Origin: Candidatus Hydrogenedentes bacterium ADurb.Bin170
Lineage (GTDB): Bacteria > Hydrogenedentota > Hydrogenedentia > Hydrogenedentales > CAITNO01
Direction of reading: 5' to 3'
Length of the DNA stretch: 64,000 bases
NCBI GenBank assembly: GCA_002070275.1
Contig: MWCY01000012.1
Location: 1-64,000 of the forward strand
The notes below the pieces were generated by a model, which worked only from the letters and a program-made list of their open reading frames with translations, did not search any database and was not told the DNA's origin. The position numbers and the translations under genes were made by a program. Shown piece by piece: positions 34,425 to 42,318 of the stretch (its first letter is position 1; the number at the start of each line of letters is the position of its first letter).

Positions 34425-36878
34425 TTACCTCCGTTCTGCCCTGTACCGGCATTGCCGCCGGTACCGGTTGCAGCAACACCCCCCACCTGCATCTGCAGGC
34501 TGTCCTTCATTACCCAAACGCCAGGGACCGCCGCCACCGCCGGGAGCACCGCCGGGACCGGCAGAACCACCATTATTCTGGGATAAAGGAGTGCCTGCCG
34601 ATCCGGGCGTTCCTGCAGAACCGCCGGAACCCTGACTGCCGAAGCCAGTCGTCCCGGCGCTGCCGGCAGCACCGACCTTGCCTGCTGCTCCGACCGCACC
34701 GTTTGCGCCTCCTCCTCCCGGCTTGCCCGCTGTACCGGTCGCTCCAACACCTAGTCCATTACCGTAGTCTGTGCTGGGACTTGGGCTGCCTGCACCACCT
34801 GCAGCAACCGCACCGCCGTTTGCCGAACTGCCGCCAGCGCCGCCGGATACACCTGCACCGCCAGCGCCGCCGGAACCACCTGTCCCGCCACCGGCACGAC
34901 CGGGCACAGTACCGGAAACATAAATGGCTGAATCCCAGTACATATCGCCAGAAGCCGCCAGAACAAGCGGGCGGTTGCCCGTTACTGAAACGGTAACCCC
35001 GGCGGGCACAACGACCCGGGAGAAATTAAATTTGGCAACATCACCATTGGTTGCGGAAAAGACCTGCCCGAAAACGGGAGCGCCGCCATTGATCTGAAAT
35101 CCGGGTGGCGTCGAGCCCGTGTTAATGCTCAGCGCCATGCCGGAAGTAAGCACCAGCTCTCCCAGAGAGCCGTCGCTGACATAGAGATCGCCCGGCGCAA
35201 CAGGTCCTGAAACATAATTAAAGGCATAGGCATTGTCAGCACCATCCGTATATTGCCCTGCCAGATTCGGCCTGTTAGACGCATCCTGGCACACACCGGC
35301 AGGAACGGAGATTCCGACCGTAATCGGCTCAGAGCGGGTTACCATCACACCAAAGGAATACTGATCACCGCTGCCCGCAAAATTGACAACATGTGCTGTC
35401 CCTGCGCCTGACTTAACCTGCAGAGCGATGTCAGAAGCTACGAATCCGGTAACCGCCTTGTTGAATTTCACCGTGAAAGGCACTGTATCCAGAAGAGAGG
35501 GTTCAGGAATATCTGCCGTAATCACCGGTACAGGATCACCCCGGTCAATGAGATAGCTTTCGCCTCCATTGAAATTTCCATTGCCGACACCGTCCCCGCC
35601 CAGCTCATTTAAGTATTTGTCAAAAATGCGTCCTTCGTCAATCAAATCAAGCCGAAGCGTTCCGTTAGGCGCTCCCGAAATATCGACGGTGACAACCCGG
35701 GCATTGGTATCTTCTGCCCCTGCGATTCCTGTAATCACCGCACCAGACGTTGCAGTTCCCGCAAGGACAAAATCCGCCACTGTGACACCGCGCACCGCCT
35801 CATTGAAAAGAACCGTGAAGGACACCTGGTTCAATGCTGTCGGAGACGGCTGGTTGCGTGTAATGGAGGCAACTGCAGGACCTGTTGTATCGGTAAGCCA
35901 CCCGGCGTAGTACTGCATAAGGCAATTGTCAAACAGCAGTTTGTATCCATCGTTGCTGAGATGAATCGCATCCCGCTGATTGCCGTCTGTTTTGTTCATG
36001 TAAAAGGAAGGAGTGCCCCAGCTTACATCGCCACCGGGCATGGGATTGTAATCCGGTGCCATGCCCGGGAAGGGAACCGTATGTGCGCCCCAGATCTGAC
36101 CTGCAGAATTCTTGTAGCCGACGCGCCATTGGATGTTTCCCCAGTTCTGAACATACTCCAGCCGATTAATACCTTGCGCCAGAGATACCAGACGGGGCCC
36201 AAGCCCGGCGAAAAAAAGATTGATCTGATGGTTGTTCGCCCTGTTCTGGTCGAAGTCCCCTACTGAAAATCCCAGCGTATTCGCCAGTATTGCGGAGCCC
36301 CAGCTGAATTCCTGCATGCCGTAGGTGCAGGTTTCCGTAATGTTCAGATAGTCATAACCGCACAAAAGAATTTTTACATGGGGATGATTGGTGCGAATCC
36401 AATTCACCACGGCATGCACATCATTGCGAATGGTATCGTACAGCGCCTGTGTTTGCGCGGGCGTCCAGTCCGCACGCCACGCCCACATGTCATTGCCTGA
36501 AATGGACAAATGGATAATGTCGATAGTAGGCCACTTGTTTAAAGACCAGGTGATACGGTCGAGGGAGGGCATATTGCTGTACCCCGGCGGGGAGGGAAAT
36601 GTGTCTTCCGGAGGCACCGCGTTGGTTGCCCAGCTGTTGGCTGTTGTGCCGCCCAGAGCGGTATACGTTCCTTCCACCTCGTAAACACCGGCACCAAAAT
36701 TGCTATTCAGCACCGTTTGAAAGGAATTCATTTTCCAGGGCCACTGCGCCCAGCTGTCACCCACAAGAAGAATACGCTTGACAGCCAACGCATTCGGGGC
36801 AAAAAGCAGGGATAAAAGAAGCAGAACTGCGGATAAAAAAGCAAGAGAATGTTTGGGGCGCATTGATCTGAACGTCAT
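34425..36878 (-). CDS. N-terminal piece: secreted SGNH hydrolase with cadherin-like and Gly-rich domains
   Basis: About 817 residues to the first frame stop. The ATG at 36878 has AAGGAG 7 bases upstream and starts a signal peptide (HSLAFLSAVLLLLSLLF). The SGNH hydrolase follows: block I in ILLVGDSWAQWPW and the catalytic Asp-His in DAIHLSNDGYKLL. Two beta-sandwich domains come next (PTALNQVSFTVLFNEAVRG; SLLDTVPFTVKFNKAVTG), then a Gly/Ala-rich tract (GGTGGSGGAGGAGVSGG). The last ~20 residues of this frame are out-of-frame sequence after the G6 run. It likely acts on surface or environmental carbohydrate esters. Confidence 0.8.
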   Translation of the reverse strand: MTFRSMRPKHSLAFLSAVLLLLSLLFAPNALAVKRILLVGDSWAQWPWKMNSFQTVLNSNFGAGVYEVEGTYTALGGTTANSWATNAVPPEDTFPSPPGYSNMPSLDRITWSLNKWPTIDIIHLSISGNDMWAWRADWTPAQTQALYDTIRNDVHAVVNWIRTNHPHVKILLCGYDYLNITETCTYGMQEFSWGSAILANTLGFSVGDFDQNRANNHQINLFFAGLGPRLVSLAQGINRLEYVQNWGNIQWRVGYKNSAGQIWGAHTVPFPGMAPDYNPMPGGDVSWGTPSFYMNKTDGNQRDAIHLSNDGYKLLFDNCLMQYYAGWLTDTTGPAVASITRNQPSPTALNQVSFTVLFNEAVRGVTVADFVLAGTATSGAVITGIAGAEDTNARVVTVDISGAPNGTLRLDLIDEGRIFDKYLNELGGDGVGNGNFNGGESYLIDRGDPVPVITADIPEPSLLDTVPFTVKFNKAVTGFVASDIALQVKSGAGTAHVVNFAGSGDQYSFGVMVTRSEPITVGISVPAGVCQDASNRPNLAGQYTDGADNAYAFNYVSGPVAPGDLYVSDGSLGELVLTSGMALSINTGSTPPGFQINGGAPVFGQVFSATNGDVAKFNFSRVVVPAGVTVSVTGNRPLVLAASGDMYWDSAIYVSGTVPGRAGGGTGGSGGAGGAGVSGGAGGSSANGGAVAAGGAGSPSPSTDYGNGLGVGATGTAGKPGGGGANGAVGAAGKVGAAGSAGTTGFGSQGSGGSAGTPGSAGTPLSQNNGGSAGPGGAPGGGGGPWRLGNEGQPADAGGGCCCNRYRRQCRYRAERR

Positions 36879-37000
36879 CTTAAAGCTCCTTAAAAATGAT
36901 ATAAATAGGACATATCCCGAATAGTCATTCCGTATCGTCTCGCCGAAGACCGCACAACGCTCTTCTTTGTCCATCTTCAACAGATTTAACATTTTTTTAT

Positions 37001-37028
37001 AGTATAACATAACTTTTTCCCGTGTCAA
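37001..37028 (-). promoter_or_regulatory. Strong promoter for the giant surface-protein gene
   Basis: On the minus strand TTGACA (37028-37023), a 16-base spacer ending in TGT, and TATACT (37006-37001): a near-consensus promoter with an extended -10. The leader of about 115 bases to the ATG shows nothing else recognisable. The rest of 36879-37228 is AT-rich with an ATT repeat near 37078-37095 and no gene. Confidence 0.75.
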
Positions 37029-37135
37029 GCAGAAACTGATAAAAACCTCTTGTTTTTACAAGGCAAATGTGCTACTATTTATTATTATTATTAATAAATA
37101 AGTTTTCCGGTTACTACATAATTTGGCTGCATTTA

Positions 37136-37144
37136 TGGTAGAAT
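37136..37144 (+). promoter_or_regulatory. Extended -10 for the response regulator gene
   Basis: TGGTAGAAT, identical to the element at 22206-22214, about 85 bases before the GTG start. No good -35. Confidence 0.4.
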
Positions 37145-37228
37145 TGGAATATACACAGAGCACATCAAATTTTTAAAAGGGCTTCGACAGGCGGGTAAAC
37201 CATTTTTTTCTGCAGGGAGTTTCTCACA

Positions 37229-38137
37229 GTGGCTACTGTCCTTTGCATAGATCAGGATGAACAATACGGCAGTTTCGTAGGGCTTCATTTGAAAAAAGGC
37301 GGGCACTCCTATATCTACACCCGCTTCGGTGCCCAGGCACTGCCGCTTGCAGAAAAACATGCGCCTGATCTGCTGATTTCAGAAGTGATGCTGCCCGATG
37401 TCTGCGGCTTTGAAATTGCACGGAGGATACGCGCTCACGAAGACCTTCACATGCTCCCCATCATTCTCACGTCCACCATGTGCGAAGAAGACGAGGTGCG
37501 TCATGCGCTGGCGCAGGGTATAGACGGTTTCCTTCCGAAACCTTTCAATCCAGCAGCGCTTTTAACTCTTGTGAAGCATCATCTCACAGAGGTAAAGAAT
37601 CATCCGCTGAAAGACACACTCACCGGCTTAAGCGGTCAGAAAAAGATCCGTGCAGAACTGCAGCGGGCCATTGCTTTAAAACATAAATTTTCCGCGCTGT
37701 ACATTGAAATTACGGGCCTGGCAGAATTTGCGCGAAAAGAAAGCGACTCGACCCGGGACAAACTGCTTGTTTACTTTACAAAGGTTCTTGATCGCTGCAG
37801 AGAAAAAACAGCTGCCTCGCTCTTTCATGCAGGTCATTTCGGAAATGGTCATTTTTTCTGCATCGTTGACGAGGATAAAGCGACCGCACTGGGAGAGCAT
37901 CTGCAGCACTACTGGAAATCGCGCATTGAGAAAGATCTGGCACCGCTCTCTGCCACTTCTGCCGATCTTCCGGGGGGGGCAGAGAAAAACGGTCTCGATC
38001 TCATGATTTACATCACAGGCAATGCGACTTCTTCCAGGCGTTCGGCGCAGGAATATTTCGAAACGCTGGCGCAGCTGCGCAAAAAAGACCAACCCCAGAA
38101 AGGCGGCATCATTATCGATAACCGCCGTGCCCGCTGA
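37229..38137 (+). CDS. Response regulator with Glu in place of phospho-Asp and a degenerate GGDEF-like domain
   Basis: 302 residues with a GTG start and GGGAG 9 bases upstream. The receiver domain has the acidic pair in CIDQDE, the switch Thr in IILTST and the Lys in FLPKPF, but the phospho-acceptor position in LLISEVMLPD is Glu (residue 52) rather than Asp. The second half begins with DTLTGLSGQKKI, the usual opening of a GGDEF domain, but the signature itself reads GNGHF, so diguanylate cyclase activity is unlikely. Family knowledge: Asp-to-Glu can mimic the phosphorylated state. It may be a constitutive or phosphorylation-independent regulator. No kinase gene is adjacent. Confidence 0.82.
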   Translation: MATVLCIDQDEQYGSFVGLHLKKGGHSYIYTRFGAQALPLAEKHAPDLLISEVMLPDVCGFEIARRIRAHEDLHMLPIILTSTMCEEDEVRHALAQGIDGFLPKPFNPAALLTLVKHHLTEVKNHPLKDTLTGLSGQKKIRAELQRAIALKHKFSALYIEITGLAEFARKESDSTRDKLLVYFTKVLDRCREKTAASLFHAGHFGNGHFFCIVDEDKATALGEHLQHYWKSRIEKDLAPLSATSADLPGGAEKNGLDLMIYITGNATSSRRSAQEYFETLAQLRKKDQPQKGGIIIDNRRAR

Positions 38138-38172
38138 TCTGCGTGCGTGCAGAGAGCAGCCCCTGCCCCCGA

Positions 38173-39141
38173 TCAGACATCCTGATGCAGCCTACGCCGT
38201 GTATCCGCGATCACAGCATCCAGAATTTCATCCAGAGAAACCGCCGGTCTGTATCCGATAGCTGCGTGTATTTTATTCAGGCATGGCTCGCGATGGCGCA
38301 TATCTTCGTACCCCGGACCGTACGCCTGATCATAAGGCACATAGCGAATGGAAGAGGAACTGCCGGTACGTTCGATAATCCGCTGCGCCAGATCCTCCAT
38401 GGAAACGGCTTCGTTATTCCCTATATTAAATACTTCCCCGCAAATTGATTCTGATTCCATCAGTTTAACCATGGCAGGGACAACGTCCTGCACCGCCGCA
38501 AAGCAGCGTGTCTGCTTTCCGTCACCGTACACCGTAAGGTCTTCGCCAAGCAGCGCCTGGCGGGCAAAGGTCGGAATGACCATGCCGTAGCGTCCGGTCT
38601 GGCGGGGGCCGACCGTGTTGAAAAGCCGTACAAGAACAACAGGATGCCGTTTTTCGCGCCAGTAAGCCAGGGCAAGAAATTCATCGATTTCTTTGGAAGC
38701 GGCATAGCACCAGCGGTGAAGATGCGTTGCGCCGATCACCCGGTCATCGTCTTCGTGAAAAACAGCACGGGCGCCTTTGCCGTAGACTTCGCTTGTTGAG
38801 GTAATGAGAAGACGGCGTCGGTAGCGGCAGGTTTCTTCCAGGATGGTTTCCGTGCCGCGGATATTATTGACAATGGTCCGGATGGGCTGATTAACGACCA
38901 ACTGCACACCGACGGTAGCAGCGAGATGGTAGACCACATCCACCTCTTTCACCAGATCCCTGACCACATCCTGATTCAGCGTGGAATCAATGACACAGGT
39001 TATCTCTTTCAGGTGCTCAATGTTTTCGAAACGGCCCGTGCTCAGATCGTCAAGCACAAAGACATCATGTTGCTTCTGAATCAGAGACTCGCACAGATGT
39101 GAGCCGATAAAGCCGGCGCCGCCGGTAACCAGAATGCGCAT
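38173..39141 (-). CDS. NAD-dependent nucleotide-sugar epimerase/dehydratase
   Basis: 322 residues of the extended SDR fold. The start MRILVTGGAGFIGSHLC carries the NAD-binding GxxGxxG; the ATG at 39141 has AGGAG 6 bases upstream, and the reading from 39216 adds an unconserved tail. Active-site features are STSEVYGKG and Y-A-A-S-K. The best relatives are UDP-glucose 4-epimerase and UDP-glucuronate decarboxylase types. It converts a nucleotide sugar for envelope polysaccharides. It is downstream of a GntR regulator, but the 179-base gap leaves cotranscription open. Confidence 0.9.
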   Translation of the reverse strand: MRILVTGGAGFIGSHLCESLIQKQHDVFVLDDLSTGRFENIEHLKEITCVIDSTLNQDVVRDLVKEVDVVYHLAATVGVQLVVNQPIRTIVNNIRGTETILEETCRYRRRLLITSTSEVYGKGARAVFHEDDDRVIGATHLHRWCYAASKEIDEFLALAYWREKRHPVVLVRLFNTVGPRQTGRYGMVIPTFARQALLGEDLTVYGDGKQTRCFAAVQDVVPAMVKLMESESICGEVFNIGNNEAVSMEDLAQRIIERTGSSSSIRYVPYDQAYGPGYEDMRHREPCLNKIHAAIGYRPAVSLDEILDAVIADTRRRLHQDV

Positions 39142-39320
39142 GTATTTCTCCTGAACCGCACGGAGGCGGATATGATAGTTGTGCACATGATACCCGCAAC
39201 CTTCCCGTTGCGGCAACTTGAGGTATCAGGAGAGACAGACACAGACGAGGGCACCGGAAAAACCGGGCGTCGGAGTTTTCAGCGAAAGGCCGGATGACGC
39301 CGCAGTAACTCGGCTGCAGG

Positions 39321-40070
39321 TCAATCTTCTTTTGCCTTTTCATCTCCCAGATAAGGTTTGAGAAGGCGCTCGACAAACTGCAGATAGGACTCAAGCACCT
39401 CTTTTGCTTCCTGTTCGTTGGAGAACTCGAAGGCATGCCTCATTTTTCTGAGGTCATCTTCCGTAAAGGAGAAGGGGGGGAAGGAGGTTTCCAGAATCAT
39501 GGGCAGACGCTGGATCACCTGACTCAACGTAATGTACATCAGGTAATAGACATGGTTGTGTGAGGCAAGAACGATGGCCTGAAAAAGTGCGTAGTTGTCG
39601 GCACTTTCATCCTGGGAGCCTTTTTTCCCGCGATTAAAAAGGATATTATCGATGATCCTGCAAATTTTTCCGAGCTCGCGCGGCTTACGGCGACGCAGCG
39701 CAAGCAGCGTCAGATTCATCAGATAGTGGCGGCGAAACTCCAGTACATCCTTCAGAAACCCGATATTCAAGCTGCCGTCGTTATCCGTAAGCAGCGTGTT
39801 GAAAATTTCAATACCTGCGGTCATATTCAGCTTTTGGGCGTAAATGCCGGATCCGTGCCGGATCTGCACCAGTCCCAAAGCTTCAATACGCTTGATCGCT
39901 TCCCGGATGGCGTGGCGGTTTACTCCAAATTCTTCCGAGAGCTGGCGTTCGGTAGGCAGTTTTTCCCCTTCTTTGTATTCTCCGTCAATAATACGTCTGC
40001 TTAAGACACTCGCCATGTGGCTGGACAGTGTTTTACTGGGGATTCTTGCGAGGGCTTCCATGTCTTCCAT
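39321..40070 (-). CDS. GntR-family regulator (FadR/FCD subfamily)
   Basis: 249 residues. The winged-helix DNA-binding domain is clear: GEKLPTERQLSEEFGVNRHA then REAIKRIEALGLVQIRHGSG. The helical C-terminal part is of the FCD type, which binds small carboxylates or sugar acids. It lies downstream of an SDR and a HAD gene on the same strand and probably controls them; sugar-acid catabolism is a common role for this arrangement, an inference here. Confidence 0.9.
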   Translation of the reverse strand: MEDMEALARIPSKTLSSHMASVLSRRIIDGEYKEGEKLPTERQLSEEFGVNRHAIREAIKRIEALGLVQIRHGSGIYAQKLNMTAGIEIFNTLLTDNDGSLNIGFLKDVLEFRRHYLMNLTLLALRRRKPRELGKICRIIDNILFNRGKKGSQDESADNYALFQAIVLASHNHVYYLMYITLSQVIQRLPMILETSFPPFSFTEDDLRKMRHAFEFSNEQEAKEVLESYLQFVERLLKPYLGDEKAKED

Positions 40071-40186
40071 TTTTCTTCTTCCAGGGATGTACCAAAGGTA
40101 TCAGACTATGTTCTATGCATATTCAGCATACGAAATGCCGACAATTTTTATGACTGCAACACTCCCTCTTCAAAAGAAAAACACCT

Positions 40187-41089
40187 TTAAGCTTTTTTCC
40201 AGGGCGGCATCTCGGGCAGGTAGGCTTCGAATTCAGCAAGCAGAGCCGCTCCGTAGTCACCGGCAAAGGTTCCGCTGAAAAAACGCGGTAAACCTTCCAG
40301 ATGCAGACGCTCCCAGGACTTTTCTTCGTCACCTGGATTAATCGGGAAAAACAGAGCATTATTTGCCCGGGCAGCTTTCAGATCACCGAAAGCATCTCCT
40401 ATCATTAACACTTTTCTGCTGTCATATCTTCCCTCGGATGCATGAAAAATATGCTCAGATTTGGTGCCAACTTCCTGCCCATTAATACAAAAGACGTATT
40501 TGTCCAGTCCCTGCTCTTCCCATTCCCGGATCAGTGCTTCACCGGGTGTCTGGGAGCACACCATAATATCGGCTTTGGAAACAGCATCATCCAGACACGT
40601 GCGCACAAAGGGGAAAGGCGGCAAGCCTCCCTGCACGATATCGGTGACGCTGCGGTTTACCTCGAGGCTCCAGCGCAGGGCAATATGCATATCCGGCGCC
40701 TCTTCCTCGCTGTGTGCGTCGCACCAGGCCTGAAGTGCCGGATTCCCCAGTTTTGTTTCCTCTTCGACCCATTTGCGCAGGTTCGGGATAGCGGGCAGCG
40801 ATATGGCGCGCGCCTGTACAGCATCCCAGTCCGCCAGCAGATCAAAGGTTTTAATCAGGGCAGGGAATCGGTTGGCACCGCGCCACTTGGAATAAAGATT
40901 GACAAACTCCGCAGCCGCACGGGCAAATTTCGACACGGGCTGCAATTTCCAGTGTTTGATGATATTGGGAATAAAGCATTCTTTGTGCTTGATTTCCATG
41001 GTGTCAAAAGCGCAGCCGTCACTGTCGATGGCTATCAGAAACTCATGGGAAGGCTCATGGTTTTTTAAATGAGCAACAGCATCTGTCAT
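40187..41089 (-). CDS. HAD-superfamily hydrolase
   Basis: About 300 residues. Motif I is IAIDSDGCAFDTM, with the two catalytic Asp; motif II is VCSQTP; motif III/IV is VLMIGDAFGDLKAA. A cap domain lies between motifs I and II. The ATG at 41089 with AAGGAG upstream is preferred over a GTG at 41125. It probably removes phosphate from a sugar or sugar acid. It sits between an SDR oxidoreductase (61-base gap) and the GntR regulator, and is probably in one operon with them. Confidence 0.85.
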   Translation of the reverse strand: MTDAVAHLKNHEPSHEFLIAIDSDGCAFDTMEIKHKECFIPNIIKHWKLQPVSKFARAAAEFVNLYSKWRGANRFPALIKTFDLLADWDAVQARAISLPAIPNLRKWVEEETKLGNPALQAWCDAHSEEEAPDMHIALRWSLEVNRSVTDIVQGGLPPFPFVRTCLDDAVSKADIMVCSQTPGEALIREWEEQGLDKYVFCINGQEVGTKSEHIFHASEGRYDSRKVLMIGDAFGDLKAARANNALFFPINPGDEEKSWERLHLEGLPRFFSGTFAGDYGAALLAEFEAYLPEMPPWKKA

Positions 41090-41150
41090 GGATTCATCTA
41101 CTCCTTTATAGAAAAAACGCCGCACCTTTCAATGGGCCGCATAAGCAAAC

Positions 41151-41981
41151 TTACACACCGGAAAAGGCTGAAAACCCGCCGTCCACAGGCAGTACAATGC
41201 CCGTGACAAACCGGGAAGCATCCCCGGCAAGCCACACGGCGGCACCGATAAGGTCTCCCGGGCTGCCGAAACGCCCCAGCGGTGTATGCTCTAGAATTGT
41301 TCTTCCGCGATCGGTAAGCCCGCCGCTGTCCTTATCCGTCAGGAGAAAGCGGTTCTGCTCCGTCAGAAAAAAGCCCGGGGCTATGGCATTGACACGAAGG
41401 GCGGCATTGTACTCCTGCGCCAGGTGTACGGCAAGCCACTGGGTGAAATTGCTGACCGCCGCTTTGGCAGCACTGTAACCGGGAATACGCGTCAGAGGAC
41501 GAAATGCATTCATGGACGAAATATTGATTATGGAACCGCCGCCCGGATTGGCGATCATTGACTTTCCAAAAATCTGCGAGGGAAGAATCGTACCGCCAAC
41601 GAGATTCAGATCAATCACTTTGTTAAGCGCCTCGGCGGAAATATCAAAGAAAGATTGCTCCGGGGCGGTGGTAGCACCTTTCATATTGCCGCCCACGGCA
41701 TTGACAAGAATATCAACGCCGCCAAACTCCGACAGCACTTCATCACTGCAGCGCACTATGGTAGCACTGTTAAAAACATTCAGAGCATAGCCACGGGCTG
41801 TACCGCCGGATTGACGGATACGGGAGGCACAGGCATCTGCCATATCAGGAAGAAGATCGCACACCGCCACCGTTGCACCGGCCGCTGCCAGCCCCTCAGC
41901 AATTGCACCGCCTAAAACACCACCACCGCCGGTTACAACAGCGATTTTTCCCTGTAAGTCAAAAAGCGAGGTCTGGCTCAT
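41151..41981 (-). CDS. SDR oxidoreductase, D-mannonate/fructuronate reductase type
   Basis: 276 residues of the classical SDR fold: cofactor loop VTGGGGVLGGAIAEGL, NAVGGN, and the active-site Ser-Tyr-Lys in ISSMNAF and GYSAAKAAV. The region VNAIAPGFFLTEQNRFLLTD resembles the SDR-type D-mannonate oxidoreductases of hexuronate pathways. It would interconvert a keto-sugar acid and its alcohol with NAD(P)H. It is first gene of a minus-strand cluster with a HAD phosphatase and a GntR regulator. The SDR call is firm, the substrate probable only. Confidence 0.85.
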   Translation of the reverse strand: MSQTSLFDLQGKIAVVTGGGGVLGGAIAEGLAAAGATVAVCDLLPDMADACASRIRQSGGTARGYALNVFNSATIVRCSDEVLSEFGGVDILVNAVGGNMKGATTAPEQSFFDISAEALNKVIDLNLVGGTILPSQIFGKSMIANPGGGSIINISSMNAFRPLTRIPGYSAAKAAVSNFTQWLAVHLAQEYNAALRVNAIAPGFFLTEQNRFLLTDKDSGGLTDRGRTILEHTPLGRFGSPGDLIGAAVWLAGDASRFVTGIVLPVDGGFSAFSGV

Positions 41982-42136
41982 CAGTTATTACTTCTCCAAA
42001 TCATAATCACCCGTATTTTTCTTTTGCGTGCGAAAATCAGATAAAAACACATGCTACACAAAAAGGCGCTGCGAAACATATCCCCCGCCTCTGCGTCTTT
42101 GACTGCTGAAAACGCATTTCGGTTGCACAACTTGGG

Positions 42137-42166
42137 ACTATAACACATTGCTTATTTAAAAAACAA
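42137..42166 (-). promoter_or_regulatory. Predicted promoter for the SDR-HAD-GntR cluster
   Basis: On the minus strand TTGTTT (42166-42161), 18-base spacer ending TGT, TATAGT (42142-42137). The leader of about 150 bases to 41981 shows GC-rich inverted segments near 42067-42100 but no riboswitch that I can name. Confidence 0.45.
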
Positions 42167-42290
42167 ATTGTTAAACCAAATCTCCGGAAGGTACATTTCA
42201 CCGGGTTTTTACGCACAGGCAAAGCGTGGTAATATACCGTACAAAGGTAAACAGACAAATGTTACAGAGAAGAAAGTCTGCGCCCGGAAA

Positions 42291-42299
42291 TGCTATCAT
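42291..42299 (+). promoter_or_regulatory. Extended -10 for the propeller-cytochrome gene
   Basis: TGCTATCAT lies 20 bases before the ATG, followed by AAAGGA as ribosome-binding site; the leader would be about 12 bases. Confidence 0.4.
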
Positions 42300-42318
42300 T
42301 CGTTAAGAAAGGAACCTT

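Larger units (their letters stand above)
31665..36878 (-). pseudogene. Giant SGNH-hydrolase / Gly-rich / Ig-like surface protein gene, interrupted by three frame changes
   Basis: The region reads as one 5.2-kb gene of about 1,730 residues. From the N-terminus it has a signal peptide, an SGNH hydrolase, two cadherin/Big-like domains, a long Gly/Ala-rich stretch, six Ig-like domains and a C-terminal membrane segment plus basic tail. The frame changes three times in the Gly-rich region: near a run of six G at 34479-34484, near a GGGG at 34262-34265, and at a perfect 40-bp tandem duplication at 34105-34184. Each shift is +1 and together they restore the original frame. A real pseudogene, slippage-prone phase variation or assembly error are all possible. 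Confidence 0.75.

Noticed and set aside
34105-34500. Programmed ribosomal frameshifting in the Gly-rich gene
   Set aside because: Three separate shifts, one caused by a 40-bp duplication, and no slippery-heptamer plus pseudoknot layout was seen; lesion, slippage or assembly error is simpler.
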